Positions 31,185 to 40,314 of a DNA stretch of 64,000 nt are shown here, piece after piece. The stretch is from Actinoplanes sp. KI2. Its GTDB lineage: Bacteria > Actinomycetota > Actinomycetes > Mycobacteriales > Micromonosporaceae. A model generated the notes under the pieces. The model ran no database searches and was not told the DNA's origin. It worked only from the letters and a program-made list of their open reading frames with translations. How positions within the stretch are numbered: the first letter of the stretch is position 1; every line of letters starts with the position of its first letter. The stretch lies in assembly GCF_025630775.1 (NCBI RefSeq), contig NZ_JAOSZE010000009.1, forward strand, positions 62,001 to 126,000, read 5' to 3'. A program made the position numbers and the translations under genes.

Positions 31185-32677
31185 GGCGTCACCAGGACGG
31201 CCGCACCGGACTCGGGCGGGACAGCCGCGCCGGCCGCGGGCAGGACAGCCCCGCCGGCCGCAGGCAGGACAGCCCCGCCGGTCGCGGGCAGGACAGCCGA
31301 CGGCCGGGGACCGGACAGCGGCAGCGTCGCGGAGAGCCGGAACCCAGCCCCGTCGGCGCCAGGGCCGGTCTCCAGGTCACCGCCGAGCATGGCGACCCGT
31401 TCGGCGATGCCGCGGAGACCGTTGCCGCCGAGACCGGTGACGGGTTGACCGTCGCCGCCGAGACCGGTGACGGGTTGGCCGTCGAGGCGCCCGCCCGCGC
31501 CGCCGGGCATGCCCACGCCGTCGTCGGAGACTTCCAGGCGTACGGCATCGGGCTGGAAGTCGAGCGCGACGCGCGTGACGGCGCCCGGCCCGGCATGCTT
31601 GAGCGCGTTGGTCAGGCCCTCCTGCACGATCCGGTAGGCCGACAGGTCGACCGAGGGAGGCACCGCGTCGGGCACGCCCGCGATCTCCAGCTCGATCGTC
31701 ATCCCGGCCGAGCGCAACTGGTCGACCAGGAACGGCACGTCCCCGATCCCCGGCAGTGGGCTGAGCCGGGCCTCGCCCGCCGGGTCGGTCCGCCCGGCGG
31801 CCAGCAGCCGGCGCATCTCGGCCAGCGACGACCGGCCGGTCTCGATCACGTGCTGCAGCGCGTCGGCGGCCCGGTCGGGGTGGCGGTCCAGCGCGGCCGC
31901 GGCGCCCTGGGCCTGCACGACCATCACCGACATGCCGTGCGCGACCACGTCGTGCAGCTCGCGGGTGATCCGGGTGCGCTCGGCGGCGACCGCGAGGGCG
32001 GCCCGCTGCCGCTCCTCCCGGGCCAGGTCGGCGGTGCGCTGCTCGACGGCGGCCAGATGCGCACGGCGGCTGCGGACGCCGTCGCCGAGCGCGAAGGCGG
32101 CGACCGACAGCAGCCACATCTCCAGCGCCGACTGGCCGGCCTCGATCAGGACGTCGCCGGTGATCACCGGCTCTGACGTGATCTTTTCGTCGATCGGGCC
32201 GCCGCGCCCCTCGATCTGCGCCTGCTTGGCGGCCATCGCGGCACGCTGATCGTCCTCGATGCCGACCCGGCCGGCGAGCATCGCGAAGTACGTCGCGACC
32301 AGGGTCAGCAGCAGCAGGCCGACGGCCCGGCGCCGGCTCCGCGCGCTCGCCGCCACGCTGTAGAGCACCAGCGGCAGCGCGAAGTCGAGCAGCTGGTATT
32401 TCGTCTGCAGGGCCAGGTGCCCGCACGTCCCGGCCACGGTGAGGGCCAGCGCGAGCACCGGCCGATAGCGCCGGATCGTCAGGCCGGCCAGGACGAGCCC
32501 GGCGAACAGCCACCAGCCGCCGTCGGCCAGAGGGCCGGCATTGTTCAGATCGACCGGCTCACCCGGTTTTCGCACGGTCAGCGCCGCCGTCACCAGGCCG
32601 GGCCCGAGCGTCAGGATCAGCAGGGCCGAGGCCAGGGCGGCGTCGGTCAGCAGTGGGCGCCGCGTGAACCAGGACAT
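31181..32677 (-). CDS. Sensor histidine kinase, NarL-family partner (HisKA_3)
   Basis: A 498-residue membrane kinase. Four to five transmembrane segments occupy about residues 15-150, with another near 190. The HisKA_3 dimerisation domain has ERTRITRELHDVVAHGMSVM with the phospho-His in ELHD. The HATPase domain has VQEGLTNALKHAG (N-box) and VSDDGVGMPGGAGG. Between the G-boxes lies a duplicated decapeptide (GQPVTGLGGD twice, nt about 31420-31485), and the C-terminal tail has further 30-bp repeats (AVLPAAGG units, about 31225-31300). ATG 32677 has a TACCAT -10 six nt upstream. Confidence 0.92.
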   Translation of the reverse strand: MSWFTRRPLLTDAALASALLILTLGPGLVTAALTVRKPGEPVDLNNAGPLADGGWWLFAGLVLAGLTIRRYRPVLALALTVAGTCGHLALQTKYQLLDFALPLVLYSVAASARSRRRAVGLLLLTLVATYFAMLAGRVGIEDDQRAAMAAKQAQIEGRGGPIDEKITSEPVITGDVLIEAGQSALEMWLLSVAAFALGDGVRSRRAHLAAVEQRTADLAREERQRAALAVAAERTRITRELHDVVAHGMSVMVVQAQGAAAALDRHPDRAADALQHVIETGRSSLAEMRRLLAAGRTDPAGEARLSPLPGIGDVPFLVDQLRSAGMTIELEIAGVPDAVPPSVDLSAYRIVQEGLTNALKHAGPGAVTRVALDFQPDAVRLEVSDDGVGMPGGAGGRLDGQPVTGLGGDGQPVTGLGGNGLRGIAERVAMLGGDLETGPGADGAGFRLSATLPLSGPRPSAVLPATGGAVLPAAGGAVLPAAGAAVPPESGAAVLVTP

Positions 32678-32683
32678 GCGCCC

Positions 32684-32689
32684 ATGGTA
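32684..32689 (-). promoter_or_regulatory. -10 element TACCAT for the leaderless kinase gene
   Basis: TACCAT on the minus strand ends 6 nt before ATG 32677. The start region of the divergent exporter operon 2 is 117 bp away, so the two may share control. Confidence 0.5.
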
Positions 32690-32805
32690 GGAAGCCCGGC
32701 GCGGGCCGTCGTCCGACTCAGGTACTACATCGCCGGTACCGGCCGCCCCCGAAGTCCCGACCGTGGTGGGACGAGCGGCGCCTCGGCGGTGGCGACGGTG
32801 TGAGC

Positions 32806-33375
32806 ATGACGAAAAAGACGGTCGTAGTGCTCCTGACTCTGCTGGTCGTGGCCGGCTGCGACGGCGGTGGGAAGGCGAGCGCCGGCCCGACGGCGTCCGC
32901 CTCCGCGAGCCGGCAGCACCTGCTCGCCCTCGGCCAGCAGTGGGTCCAGTGCCTGCGCAGCCACGGCCTGACCCGGATGCCGGACGCCCAGCTCAGCCAG
33001 GACGGCTACCTCGAGTTCCCGCCGCAGGCCGGCTACAACTGGAAGGAAGACCTGCGCACGCACAAGTCGATCATCGATGCGTGCCAGTCGATCGAGGACA
33101 GCTACCCGCCGAACGCGTTCCGCCCCAAGGACCAGGTCAGCGCCGATGACCTGCGCAAACTCGCCGCGTACGCGAAATGCGCCCGGGCGCACGGCATCCC
33201 CGACTTCCCCGACCCGGACGCCACCGGCGCGTTCGACGTCACCGGCACGTCGCTGGCCAACGGCCTCCCGGCGCACCTGAAGGACCAGGTCGACCAGGCG
33301 TGCCAGAGCATCTGGAGCGGCAAGATCCAGATGACCGGCGGCAGCGGTGGCAAGAACGGCGGGGGCAAGAAGTGA
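32806..33375 (+). CDS. Cys-pair lipoprotein, first gene of exporter operon 2
   Basis: A 189-residue lipoprotein. Lipobox LVVAGC gives Cys 17, and a Gly/Ala/Ser spacer precedes a domain with paired single cysteines in similar helical settings: WVQCLRSHGLTRMPD, IDACQSIED, YAKCARAHGIPDFPD and DQACQSIW. The CxRxHGxxxxPD motif appears twice. It parallels the lipoprotein at 18640-19581, which also leads an adaptor/ABC operon. The C-terminal tail is [12 protein letters not shown]. An alternative start is GTG 32800. The role is unknown; a substrate-binding or partner lipoprotein of the transporter is inferred. Confidence 0.8.
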   Translation: MTKKTVVVLLTLLVVAGCDGGGKASAGPTASASASRQHLLALGQQWVQCLRSHGLTRMPDAQLSQDGYLEFPPQAGYNWKEDLRTHKSIIDACQSIEDSYPPNAFRPKDQVSADDLRKLAAYAKCARAHGIPDFPDPDATGAFDVTGTSLANGLPAHLKDQVDQACQSIWSGKIQMTGGSGGKNGGGKK

Positions 33376-34457
33376 GCCGCCGCACCACGGTGCTGCTGGC
33401 GATCGCGGCGGCCGTGCCGCTGGCCGCCGGGGTCGGCTACGCCACGAGCAACCGGCCCCAGGCCGCCGACCGGCCGTCCGCCGGGATCCCCACCGGCACC
33501 GCCCGGGTCACCCGCGGCACGCTCACCGAGATCGCCCAGCTCAGCGGCGTCCTGCAGTACACGGGCGAGTACCAGGTCGGCTACCAGGGCGAGCCCGGCG
33601 TGCTCACGGCGGCGCCGGTGGCCGGCACGGTCGTCGGCCGCGGCGGCATCCTCTACCGCGTCTCCGATGTGCCGGTCCGCCTGCTGCTGGGCGCGGTGCC
33701 GGTCTACCGCGATTTCGGGTACGGGATGACCGACGGCCCCGACGTGCGCCAGCTCGAACGCAACCTGGTCGCCCTGGGTCTGGACCCGCACCACCGGATC
33801 ACCGTGGACCGGCACTTCAGCGCCGCCACCGCCGCGGCCATCCGCCGCTGGGAGGCGTCCTGGGGGCGACCGGCCGGCCTGCGCACCGGCCGCCTCACCC
33901 GGGCGCAGATGGTCTTCCTGCCCACTCCGCTGCGGGTCACCGCCGCCCAGGCCCGCATCGGCGGCACGGTGGCGCCGGGCGCGCAGGTGCTCACCGGCAC
34001 CTCGACCGACCGCGCGGTGGTGGCCCGGATGGACACCTCGCAGGACGTCAGCCTGCGCGTCGGCGACCGGGTCCAGGTCGCGCTGCCGGACGCCGATCCG
34101 ATACCGGGCCGGGTCACCGCGATCAGTGCGGTGGCGACGACCGCCCAGAATGACGGCGACCAGCCGGCCGACCCGAACGCGGCGACCGTCCCGGTCACCA
34201 TCTCGCTCCGGGTGCCCCGCGACTTCACCCTCGCCCAGGCGCCGGTGACGGTGGACGTCACCACCGGCAGCCGCTCGAACGTGCTGCTCGCCCCGATCGC
34301 CGCGCTGCTCGCCCGGCCCGGCGGCGGCTACCAGGTGCGGCTGGCGGGCGGCGGCCCGGTCCCGGTCGAGCCGGGCCACTTCGACGACAGCACCGGCCAG
34401 GTGGAGATCGTCAGCGGCCTGTCCGAGGGCCAGTCCGTGGAGGTGCCGGCCACATGA
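33372..34457 (+). CDS. HlyD-like adaptor with peptidoglycan-binding domain
   Basis: A 361-residue protein from GTG 33372, which overlaps the lipoprotein stop. An N-terminal transmembrane anchor ([17 protein letters not shown]) is followed by a barrel part ([17 protein letters not shown]), a peptidoglycan-binding domain (about 118-170, [20 protein letters not shown]) and a C-terminal beta-barrel with [20 protein letters not shown]. The order of domains is the same as in the adaptor of operon 1 (17408-18643). It should link the FtsX-type permease to the wall. Confidence 0.88.
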   Translation: MSRRTTVLLAIAAAVPLAAGVGYATSNRPQAADRPSAGIPTGTARVTRGTLTEIAQLSGVLQYTGEYQVGYQGEPGVLTAAPVAGTVVGRGGILYRVSDVPVRLLLGAVPVYRDFGYGMTDGPDVRQLERNLVALGLDPHHRITVDRHFSAATAAAIRRWEASWGRPAGLRTGRLTRAQMVFLPTPLRVTAAQARIGGTVAPGAQVLTGTSTDRAVVARMDTSQDVSLRVGDRVQVALPDADPIPGRVTAISAVATTAQNDGDQPADPNAATVPVTISLRVPRDFTLAQAPVTVDVTTGSRSNVLLAPIAALLARPGGGYQVRLAGGGPVPVEPGHFDDSTGQVEIVSGLSEGQSVEVPAT

Positions 34458-35140
34458 CCGCCGTCCTGGAGTTGATCGACGTACACAAGGTCTATCCCGG
34501 CACCCCGCCGGTGGAGTCCCTGCGCGGCGTCACCCTCGCGGTGAGCCAGGGCGAGCTGGTCGCCGTGGTCGGCCCGTCCGGCTCCGGCAAGACCACGCTG
34601 CTCAACCTGGCCGCCGGCCTGGACCGGCCGTCCGCCGGCTCGGTGCGGATCACCGGCCACCCGGTCGAGCGGCTGCGCGACCGGCAGCTGTCCGGCGTCC
34701 GCGCGCACCGGCTCGGCGTGGTCTTCCAGCAGTTCATGCTGCTCGACCGGCTCACCGCCGCGGAGAACGTGGCGACCGGCCTGCTCTATCGCGGCGTGCC
34801 GGGCCCCGAACGCCGCCGGGCCGCCCTGGCCGCCCTGGACCGGGTCGGCCTGCCGCACCGGGCCGGCTTCCCCGCCGCGCACCTGTCCGGCGGCGAGCGG
34901 CAGCGGGTCGCGATCGCCCGGGCCCTGGTCGGCCGGCCCGCGGTGGTGCTGGCCGACGAGCCCACCGGCAACCTGGACTCGGTCACCGGGCAGGGCGTGG
35001 TCGCGCTGCTGCACGAGCTCAACGCGGACGGCGTCACGATCGTCGTGATCACGCACGACGAGCGGATCGCCGGTGCCATGCGCCGCCGGGTCGAGATCCA
35101 GGACGGCGTCATCGTCGGGGACACCGGAGGCGACCGATGA
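34454..35140 (+). CDS. ABC transporter ATPase, MacB/LolD type
   Basis: A 228-residue ATPase. Walker A is GPSGSGKTT, the signature [14 protein letters not shown] and Walker [13 protein letters not shown], with the H-loop in ITHDE. The DEPTGNLD phrase places it with MacB, LolD and FtsE ATPases that power mechanotransmission. ATG 34454 overlaps the adaptor stop (ATGA), and its own end overlaps the permease start by 4 bp. Confidence 0.93.
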   Translation: MTAVLELIDVHKVYPGTPPVESLRGVTLAVSQGELVAVVGPSGSGKTTLLNLAAGLDRPSAGSVRITGHPVERLRDRQLSGVRAHRLGVVFQQFMLLDRLTAAENVATGLLYRGVPGPERRRAALAALDRVGLPHRAGFPAAHLSGGERQRVAIARALVGRPAVVLADEPTGNLDSVTGQGVVALLHELNADGVTIVVITHDERIAGAMRRRVEIQDGVIVGDTGGDR

Positions 35141-36321
35141 GATCACGACTTCGCCTGGCCGACCTGCTCCCGGTCAGCACCGTGGGGCTGCGGTCGAGGC
35201 CGGGCCGCGCGACGCTGTCCGTGCTCGGGGTGGCGATCGGCATCGCGGCCATGGTGGCGGTGCTCGGCGTGACCCGGTCCAGCCAGGCCGACGTCATCGC
35301 CCAGATCGACCGGGTGGGCACCAACCTGCTGACCGTGGCCAACGGCAAGACGCTGCGGGGCGCGGAGGCCGAGTTGCCGGAGACGGCCGGGCCGGCGGTC
35401 GCGCGTACGCAAGGAGTGGTTTCCGCCGCCGCGACGGCGACGCTGCCCACCCGGGTCTACCGCAGCGACCGGATTCCCAGCGGCCGCACCGGCGGCCTGT
35501 CCGTGCGGGTGACCGACCCGGAACTGCTCGCCACCCTCGATGCCACGCTGGTGCACGGCCGGTTCCTGGACGCGGCGCTGGCCCGCTATCCCGCGGTGGT
35601 GCTCGGTCACTACGCCGCCACGGTCCTGGGCATCGGCGACGTCGCCGACCGCCCCCGGGTCTACCTCGGCGACCGCTGGTACACCGTGGTCGGGGTGATG
35701 GCCCCGGTCGACCTCGCGCCCGAGCTGGACACCGCCGCCTTCATCGGCGCCCCGATCGCCGCCCAGGACTTCGGCTACCAGGGCAACCCCACCCGGATTT
35801 TCGTACGTGCGCAGACCGACCGCACCACCGAGGTGGCCGCGATGCTGGCCCGCGCGGCCGACCCGGAGCATCCGGAGGAGGTCGCGGTGAGCCGCCCGTC
35901 CGAGGCGCTCACCGCCCGGCTGGCCGTCACCGGCGGCACCACCGTGCTGCTGCTCGGCCTGGGCGGCGTGGCCCTGCTGGTCGGCGGCATCGGCATCGCC
36001 AACGTGCTGGTGATCTCGGTGCTCGAGCGGCGCGGCGAGATCGGCCTGCGCCGCGCGCTGGGCGCCACCCGCGGTCACGTCGGCGCCCAGTTCCTGGTCG
36101 AGTCGCTGCTGCTGGGCGCGGCCGGCGGCGTGGCCGGCGTGCTGCTGGGCACCGCGGTCACCTACGCGATGGCCGCCGCGCACGGCTGGCAGACCTTGGT
36201 TCCCGCGTACGCGCTGGGTGCGGGCCTGCTCGCGGCCGCGCTGATCGGCGGGTGTGCGGGGTTGTACCCGGCACTGCGCGCGGCCCGCCTCTCCCCCACG
36301 GAGGCCCTACGAACGCTGTGA
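35137..36321 (+). CDS. ABC transporter permease, MacB type
   Basis: A 394-residue permease with one N-terminal transmembrane segment (about 27-47), a MacB periplasmic core (about 50-270, with [31 protein letters not shown] and [17 protein letters not shown]) and three C-terminal segments. The family signature [19 protein letters not shown] lies between helices two and three, and the protein ends [13 protein letters not shown]. With the ATPase it forms a MacB-like exporter of peptides, drugs or lipoproteins. It is the last gene of operon 2. Confidence 0.92.
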   Translation: MRSRLRLADLLPVSTVGLRSRPGRATLSVLGVAIGIAAMVAVLGVTRSSQADVIAQIDRVGTNLLTVANGKTLRGAEAELPETAGPAVARTQGVVSAAATATLPTRVYRSDRIPSGRTGGLSVRVTDPELLATLDATLVHGRFLDAALARYPAVVLGHYAATVLGIGDVADRPRVYLGDRWYTVVGVMAPVDLAPELDTAAFIGAPIAAQDFGYQGNPTRIFVRAQTDRTTEVAAMLARAADPEHPEEVAVSRPSEALTARLAVTGGTTVLLLGLGGVALLVGGIGIANVLVISVLERRGEIGLRRALGATRGHVGAQFLVESLLLGAAGGVAGVLLGTAVTYAMAAAHGWQTLVPAYALGAGLLAAALIGGCAGLYPALRAARLSPTEALRTL

Positions 36322-36377
36322 CCAGGGGTCGCCGCTCAGGTTGACCGGGGATGGGCGCCGGCTGCCATGATCAGCTC

Positions 36378-36926
36378 ATGGTTGTCGGCGACACCCCCGT
36401 GCCGGGTGATGTGGTGTATCGGTGGTCGCCCTGGCGCTACCTGGCCGCGATGGTGGTGATCGGCTTCGTTGCGACGGCCGTCCCGTGGCTGACCCTGTCT
36501 CTGCTGTACTCGGCAATCGCCGGCGGGTCAGCCCTACGGTCGGCTCCGGGCCTCGCCGTTTATATAACTATTTATACAATTTTCTTCCCCACCTTTTCCC
36601 TGCTGTATACCCGTAGTCGACCGGCAGCGTTGAGCTTCGGCAGCGACGGGATCGAGCTGGCCGCTGAGCGGCGGGATGCGGTCGTGGTGCCGTATGGTGC
36701 CGTGACGAGTGCCCGGGTCCGGTGGATGTGGCCGGTCGCGGTGCTCGACGTTGTGCTCGATCCCGCTGACGAATGGCGGGTGTTTCGAGTCGACCGCGAT
36801 GGCCGCCGGCCGATCCGGAAACGCAGGGGTGATCAACTGCGTTTCTCCATGCCGATCGCGGGACTGGGAGCGTCGACGGCCGACATCCGGTCCCAGCTTC
36901 GGGCCAGGCACGTGTCTCGATGTTAG
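36378..36926 (+). CDS. Two-span membrane protein of unknown function
   Basis: A 182-residue protein. Two transmembrane helices (AAMVVIGFVATAVPWLTLSL and LAVYITIYTIFFPTFSLLY) are followed by a cytoplasmic PH-like segment (LSFGSDGIELAAERRDAVVV, PYGAVTSARVRW). The fold of small PH domains after a two-helix anchor is common in actinomycetes, but the function is unknown. The second helix is encoded by a strikingly AT-rich stretch (36556-36606) that uses ATA, ATT and TAT codons almost absent elsewhere. ATG 36378 has a CATGAT element six nt upstream. Confidence 0.65.
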   Translation: MVVGDTPVPGDVVYRWSPWRYLAAMVVIGFVATAVPWLTLSLLYSAIAGGSALRSAPGLAVYITIYTIFFPTFSLLYTRSRPAALSFGSDGIELAAERRDAVVVPYGAVTSARVRWMWPVAVLDVVLDPADEWRVFRVDRDGRRPIRKRRGDQLRFSMPIAGLGASTADIRSQLRARHVSRC

Positions 36927-36936
36927 GGTCACGGCG

Positions 36937-37042
36937 AAGGTCATGAGTGCCAGCGCACAGCCCCGGCTTGCTGGCCGGCAACCCTCCGCCTCGCGGGCGG
37001 GGTGCTCCGGGTGACGACCAGGCCGGGCATGACCGTGCCCGG
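36937..37042 (+). ncRNA. SAM riboswitch-like leader (SAM-IV or SAM-I/IV variant)
   Basis: The leader contains GGTCATGAGTGCCAGCG near its start, CCGGCTTGCTGGCCGGCAAC, then CCTCC, and GGGTGCTCCGGGTGACGACC at its end. GGTC (36939-36942) can pair with GACC (37016-37019) to close the aptamer. These are the conserved pieces of actinobacterial SAM-IV-type aptamers as I recall them. An adjacent hairpin (CCGGGCA with TGCCCGG, 37023-37042) lies 12 bp before the GAGGAG ribosome site and could be the expression platform. Confidence 0.75.
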
Positions 37043-37067
37043 CAAGCCGCGAGCGAGGAGCTCTGCC

Positions 37068-37628
37068 GTGCCCATCGTCTTCAGTCCGGCCGGTCTCGGT
37101 GACGCCGACCGCATCGCCGCCCTGCACGCCGACAGCTGGCGGCGTCACTACCGGGGCGCGTACGCCGACGCCTACCTCGACGGCGACCTGCTGACCGACC
37201 GCCTTGCGGCCTGGTCGTCGCGCCTGGCCGACCCCGCCGGGACCCGGACGATCGTCGCCGAGCGCGACGGCGACCTGCTCGGCTTCGTGCACGTGGTCTT
37301 CGACGCCGACCCGCGCTGGGGCAGCCTCGTCGACAACCTGCACGTGGCCCACCCCGACCACCGCGCCGGCATCGGCACCGAGCTGATGAGGCACGCCGCC
37401 CGGGCGGTGCTCGCCGAGGCCGGCACGCCCGCGCTGTACCTGTGGGTGCTCCAGCAGAACACCCGGGCCCAGGCGTTCTACCGGGCCGCCGGTGGCAGCC
37501 AGGTGGAGACCGGCGTCGCCGCCGCCCCGGGCGGCGATCCGGCGCTGCTGAACGGGACGCCCGCAAAGTTCCGGATGTCCTGGCCGGACGCCACCCGCCT
37601 GCTGGAACGGGACGGCCAGGACGGCTAA
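37068..37628 (+). CDS. GNAT-family N-acetyltransferase
   Basis: A 186-residue GNAT enzyme that transfers acetyl from acetyl-CoA. The acetyl-CoA loop is in HRAGIGTELMRHAARAVLAE, with the beta-4 strand GSLVDNLHVAHPDH and a beta-5/alpha-4 block LYLWVLQQNTRAQAFYRAAGG. The N-terminus has DADRIAALHADSWRRHYRGAY, typical of a branch acting on small molecules or proteins. GTG 37068 has a GAGGAG site seven nt upstream. The SAM-type riboswitch leader predicts repression when S-adenosylmethionine is high, so the substrate may belong to sulfur or methionine metabolism; this is inference. Confidence 0.85.
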   Translation: MPIVFSPAGLGDADRIAALHADSWRRHYRGAYADAYLDGDLLTDRLAAWSSRLADPAGTRTIVAERDGDLLGFVHVVFDADPRWGSLVDNLHVAHPDHRAGIGTELMRHAARAVLAEAGTPALYLWVLQQNTRAQAFYRAAGGSQVETGVAAAPGGDPALLNGTPAKFRMSWPDATRLLERDGQDG

Positions 37629-37874
37629 TGGGTCCAGGACGCCCCCACGGCGTCGCGCCCGTGTCCGATCATCGATCCATGCCCTCATCGATACCACCGG
37701 CCGGGCCGCCGGCTGGTGGAGATCTCGCCGGCGCCGCCGCCGGATCAGAGGCCTGTCCTGGTACGAGCCTCGGCAACGGGCTTCTTATGCCACTCTTACG
37801 AAATCCGCACCGATGCCTTAGCTGCGGTGTCGAAGGTGGACGTGTCCGCCACGACACCGATGACAGAGGCCATC

Positions 37875-38978
37875 ATGATCCGGATCGATCGCGGCTGGTG
37901 GAAGCTGCCGGTGCTGGCGGTGGCGGCCTGCCTGGCGTACGTCGAGCTGCGCGGCCACCTGCCCGGCGCCGGCGAGATGTGGGCGGCGCTGCGGCACGCC
38001 GACCGGGGGTGGCTGGCCGCCGCCGTGGCCCTGCAGGTCGTCTCGACGATGGCGTTCGCCGAGCAGGGGCGCCGGCTGCTGGGCGCCTTCGGGGTCGGCA
38101 TCCGGGCCCGGACGTCGGTCGCCGTGATGTTCGCCCGGTCCGCGATGGCCACCGGCCTGCCCGGCGGCTCGGCGGTCGCGGCAGCCTACGGCTACCAGCA
38201 GTTCCGTGCCCGCGGGGCGAGCCGCCCGGTCGCCGGTGCGGTCACCGTGCTGTGCGGTGTCGCGTCCGTCGCGGGTCTCGCCGCGCTGTACGCGGGGGAC
38301 GCCCTGGTCGAGGCCGGCCCGGTGGCGGCGACCTCGGCCGTGGTGGCGGTGGCCGCCCTGGTGCCGGCGGTCCGCCGGGCACGCCGCCGCCCGGACCGCT
38401 CGCCGGCCGCGGGCCGCCCGCCGCAGACGCTCCACGACACGGCCACGGCCCCGACGGGCCGACCGCCGCAGACGCTCCACGACACGGCCACGGCCCCGAC
38501 GGGCCGACCGCCGCAGACGCTCCACGACACGGCCACGGTCCCGGTGGGCCGCCTGCGGCGGACGATCCGCGAGACGGCCGCGCTCGCCGCGCTCGTCCCG
38601 GCCCGGCGGTGGCTGCTGGTCCTGGCCCTCGCGGCGGTCAATTGGCTCAGCGATCTGCTGTGCCTGCTGGCCTGCCTGTACGCGCTGGGCTTGGCGGTGC
38701 CGATTCCGGTCGTGGGCGCGGCCTATCTGGGTGCGCAACTCGCCCGGCAGATTCCGGCGACGGCCGGCGGCATCGGCGTGATCGAGGCCGGTCTGATCCT
38801 GGCGATGACCACCACCGGCCAGGCGCCCGTCGCCGCCGCGACCGCCGCGGTCCTGACCTACCGGTTGATGTCCTGCTGGGCGCAGTTGCCGGTCGGGGCG
38901 GCCTGCTGGGCCGGGCTGCGCAGCCCGCGGCGACCGGCCGTCTTCGCCCTCCCCTCCGGTCACTTGACCGAGGCCTGA
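37875..38978 (+). CDS. Lysylphosphatidylglycerol synthase-like (YbhN/UPF0104) membrane protein
   Basis: A 367-residue membrane protein with about eight transmembrane helices of the YbhN/UPF0104 fold, which forms the transmembrane region of MprF-type enzymes but here has no transferase domain. Recognisable blocks are AALRHADRGWLAAAVALQVV, FARSAMATGLPGGSAVA and QIPATAGGIGVIEAGLI. The loop after the sixth helix holds a 15-residue repeat (GRPPQTLHDTATAPT) present three times. ATG 37875 has an AGAGG site; ATG 37860 is also in frame. Role: lipid handling or flipping, not certain. Confidence 0.8.
   Translation: MIRIDRGWWKLPVLAVAACLAYVELRGHLPGAGEMWAALRHADRGWLAAAVALQVVSTMAFAEQGRRLLGAFGVGIRARTSVAVMFARSAMATGLPGGSAVAAAYGYQQFRARGASRPVAGAVTVLCGVASVAGLAALYAGDALVEAGPVAATSAVVAVAALVPAVRRARRRPDRSPAAGRPPQTLHDTATAPTGRPPQTLHDTATAPTGRPPQTLHDTATVPVGRLRRTIRETAALAALVPARRWLLVLALAAVNWLSDLLCLLACLYALGLAVPIPVVGAAYLGAQLARQIPATAGGIGVIEAGLILAMTTTGQAPVAAATAAVLTYRLMSCWAQLPVGAACWAGLRSPRRPAVFALPSGHLTEA
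38411..38545. repeat. Three in-frame 45-bp tandem repeats in the YbhN-like gene
   Basis: Units at 38411-38455, 38456-38500 and 38501-38545 are almost identical, each coding for GRPPQTLHDTATAPT, and a fourth degenerate unit begins at 38546. They extend a cytoplasmic or external loop without breaking the frame. Confidence 0.95.
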
Positions 38979-39025
38979 ACTCCCTCTTTGGGGTGGCATT
39001 CAGCCGTTTCTCATGCCCGCCCGCC

Positions 39026-39031
39026 TAGCGT
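39026..39031 (+). promoter_or_regulatory. -10 element TAGCGT for the leaderless deacetylase gene
   Basis: TAGCGT ends 7 nt before ATG 39039, so the transcript would begin at or next to the start codon. Confidence 0.5.
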
Positions 39032-39038
39032 CCACCGC

Positions 39039-39788
39039 ATGGAACGTCGCGATGCTCTGCGCGCGGTCACCGCCCTCACCCTTGGCACCGTGGCCGGTTG
39101 TTCGCCGACCTCGGGCACGCCGTCCTCGCCGGCGGTTCCGGCTGGCACGCCGGGCTCTGCTCGGCCGGCCGGCCCGGCCTCGCCCCCGCTGCCCGACGAG
39201 GTGCGGAACGGGCCGCGCGACCGCCCGCAGATCGCGCTGACCTTCCACGGCCAGGGCGACCCACGGATCGTGACCGCCCTGCTCGACGAGCTGAGACGCG
39301 GCCACGCCCGGGTCACCGTGCTGGCCGTCGGCACCTGGCTGGCCGCCAACCACGACCTCGGCCGCCGGGTGCTCGCCGACGGCCACGACCTCGGCAACCA
39401 CACCCAGCACCACGCCAACATCAAAACCATGAAACCCCCGCTTGCGTACGCCGAGATCCGCGACTGCGCGCAAGAGGTGCACGCGGTCACCGGCTCGATC
39501 GGCCGCTGGTTCCGCCCGTCGCAGACGAGGTACGCCACCCCGACGATCAAGGAGGCCGCCCGGCGGGCCGGCTATCCGACCTGCCTGTCGTACGACGTGG
39601 ACCCGCTCGACTTCACCGACCCGGGCTCGGCCGCGATCGTCTCCGCCACCCTGGCCGCCGCCCGCCCCGGCTCGATCGTCAGCCTGCACTGCGGCCACGA
39701 GGGAACCGTGGCCGCGATCGCCCCGCTGCTGGCCGGCCTCCGCGCCCGCGGCCTGCGCCCGGTCACCGCCACCGACCTGTTCGGATAG
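39039..39788 (+). CDS. Polysaccharide deacetylase (NodB-like) lipoprotein
   Basis: A 249-residue protein of the NodB fold, carbohydrate esterase family 4, which removes acetyl groups from peptidoglycan or chitin-like sugars. A lipobox TVAGC (Cys 18) and a Pro/Ser/Ala linker precede the domain. Motif 1, usually TFDDG, reads TFHGQGD, a variant common in actinomycete relatives, with the acidic base shifted. Motif 2 is NHTQHH with the two metal His, and motif 3 is WFRPSQ. The first Asp pair is therefore partly replaced, so activity should be checked. ATG 39039 has a leaderless promoter. Confidence 0.85.
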   Translation: MERRDALRAVTALTLGTVAGCSPTSGTPSSPAVPAGTPGSARPAGPASPPLPDEVRNGPRDRPQIALTFHGQGDPRIVTALLDELRRGHARVTVLAVGTWLAANHDLGRRVLADGHDLGNHTQHHANIKTMKPPLAYAEIRDCAQEVHAVTGSIGRWFRPSQTRYATPTIKEAARRAGYPTCLSYDVDPLDFTDPGSAAIVSATLAAARPGSIVSLHCGHEGTVAAIAPLLAGLRARGLRPVTATDLFG

Positions 39789-39933
39789 CCGTCGGCCTAC
39801 CGCCGTGCGGCCGCACCATCCGGCGGCAACCGGCAGCTTCTCGCGGTCGGTGCGTTCATCGCCGCCCTGTCGCCGTGGCCGGGATCGTGCCGGTTCAGGC
39901 CCGCGCCGATATTCTGGGCCCGGAGGTCGGGAC

Positions 39934-40314
39934 GTGACGACGAAGGACAGCCGGCGGCCGCCGGGGAGCCTCGAGGCCGCGGTCATGGGCGTTCTGTGGG
40001 CGGCGCAGGCCCCGATGACGGCGGCCGAGGTGCATCGGGAGGTCGGCGGCGACCTGGCCTACAACACCGTGCAGACCGTGCTGTTCCGGCTGCACGACAA
40101 GAAGTCGGTCGAGCGGCACCGGGCCGGCCGCGGGCACGTCTACTGGCCGGCCCGGGACGCCGCCGCGGCCGCCGCCTCCCTGATGAAGGAGGCGCTCGCC
40201 GATCGCGCCGATCGGCACGCCGTGCTCCAGCTGTTCGCCGAGTCCCTCGAGAAGTCCGACGCCGATCTGCTGCGCCAGTTGCTGGCCGGCACCGAGCAGC
40301 GGCGCCGGCCGTGA
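39934..40314 (+). CDS. BlaI/MecI/CopY-family repressor
   Basis: A 126-residue winged-helix repressor. The HTH is in LEAAVMGVLWAAQAPMTAAE and LAYNTVQTVLFRLHDKKSVE, the wing RHRAGRGHVYWPA, and a C-terminal helical dimerisation part contains LQLFAESLEKSD. Family members bind DNA as dimers and are inactivated when a BlaR1-type sensor cuts them. GTG 39934 has a GGAGG site and a TATTCT -10 at 39910-39915. The M56 gene overlaps the stop codon (GTGA). No beta-lactamase is adjacent. Confidence 0.88.
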   Translation: MTTKDSRRPPGSLEAAVMGVLWAAQAPMTAAEVHREVGGDLAYNTVQTVLFRLHDKKSVERHRAGRGHVYWPARDAAAAAASLMKEALADRADRHAVLQLFAESLEKSDADLLRQLLAGTEQRRRP

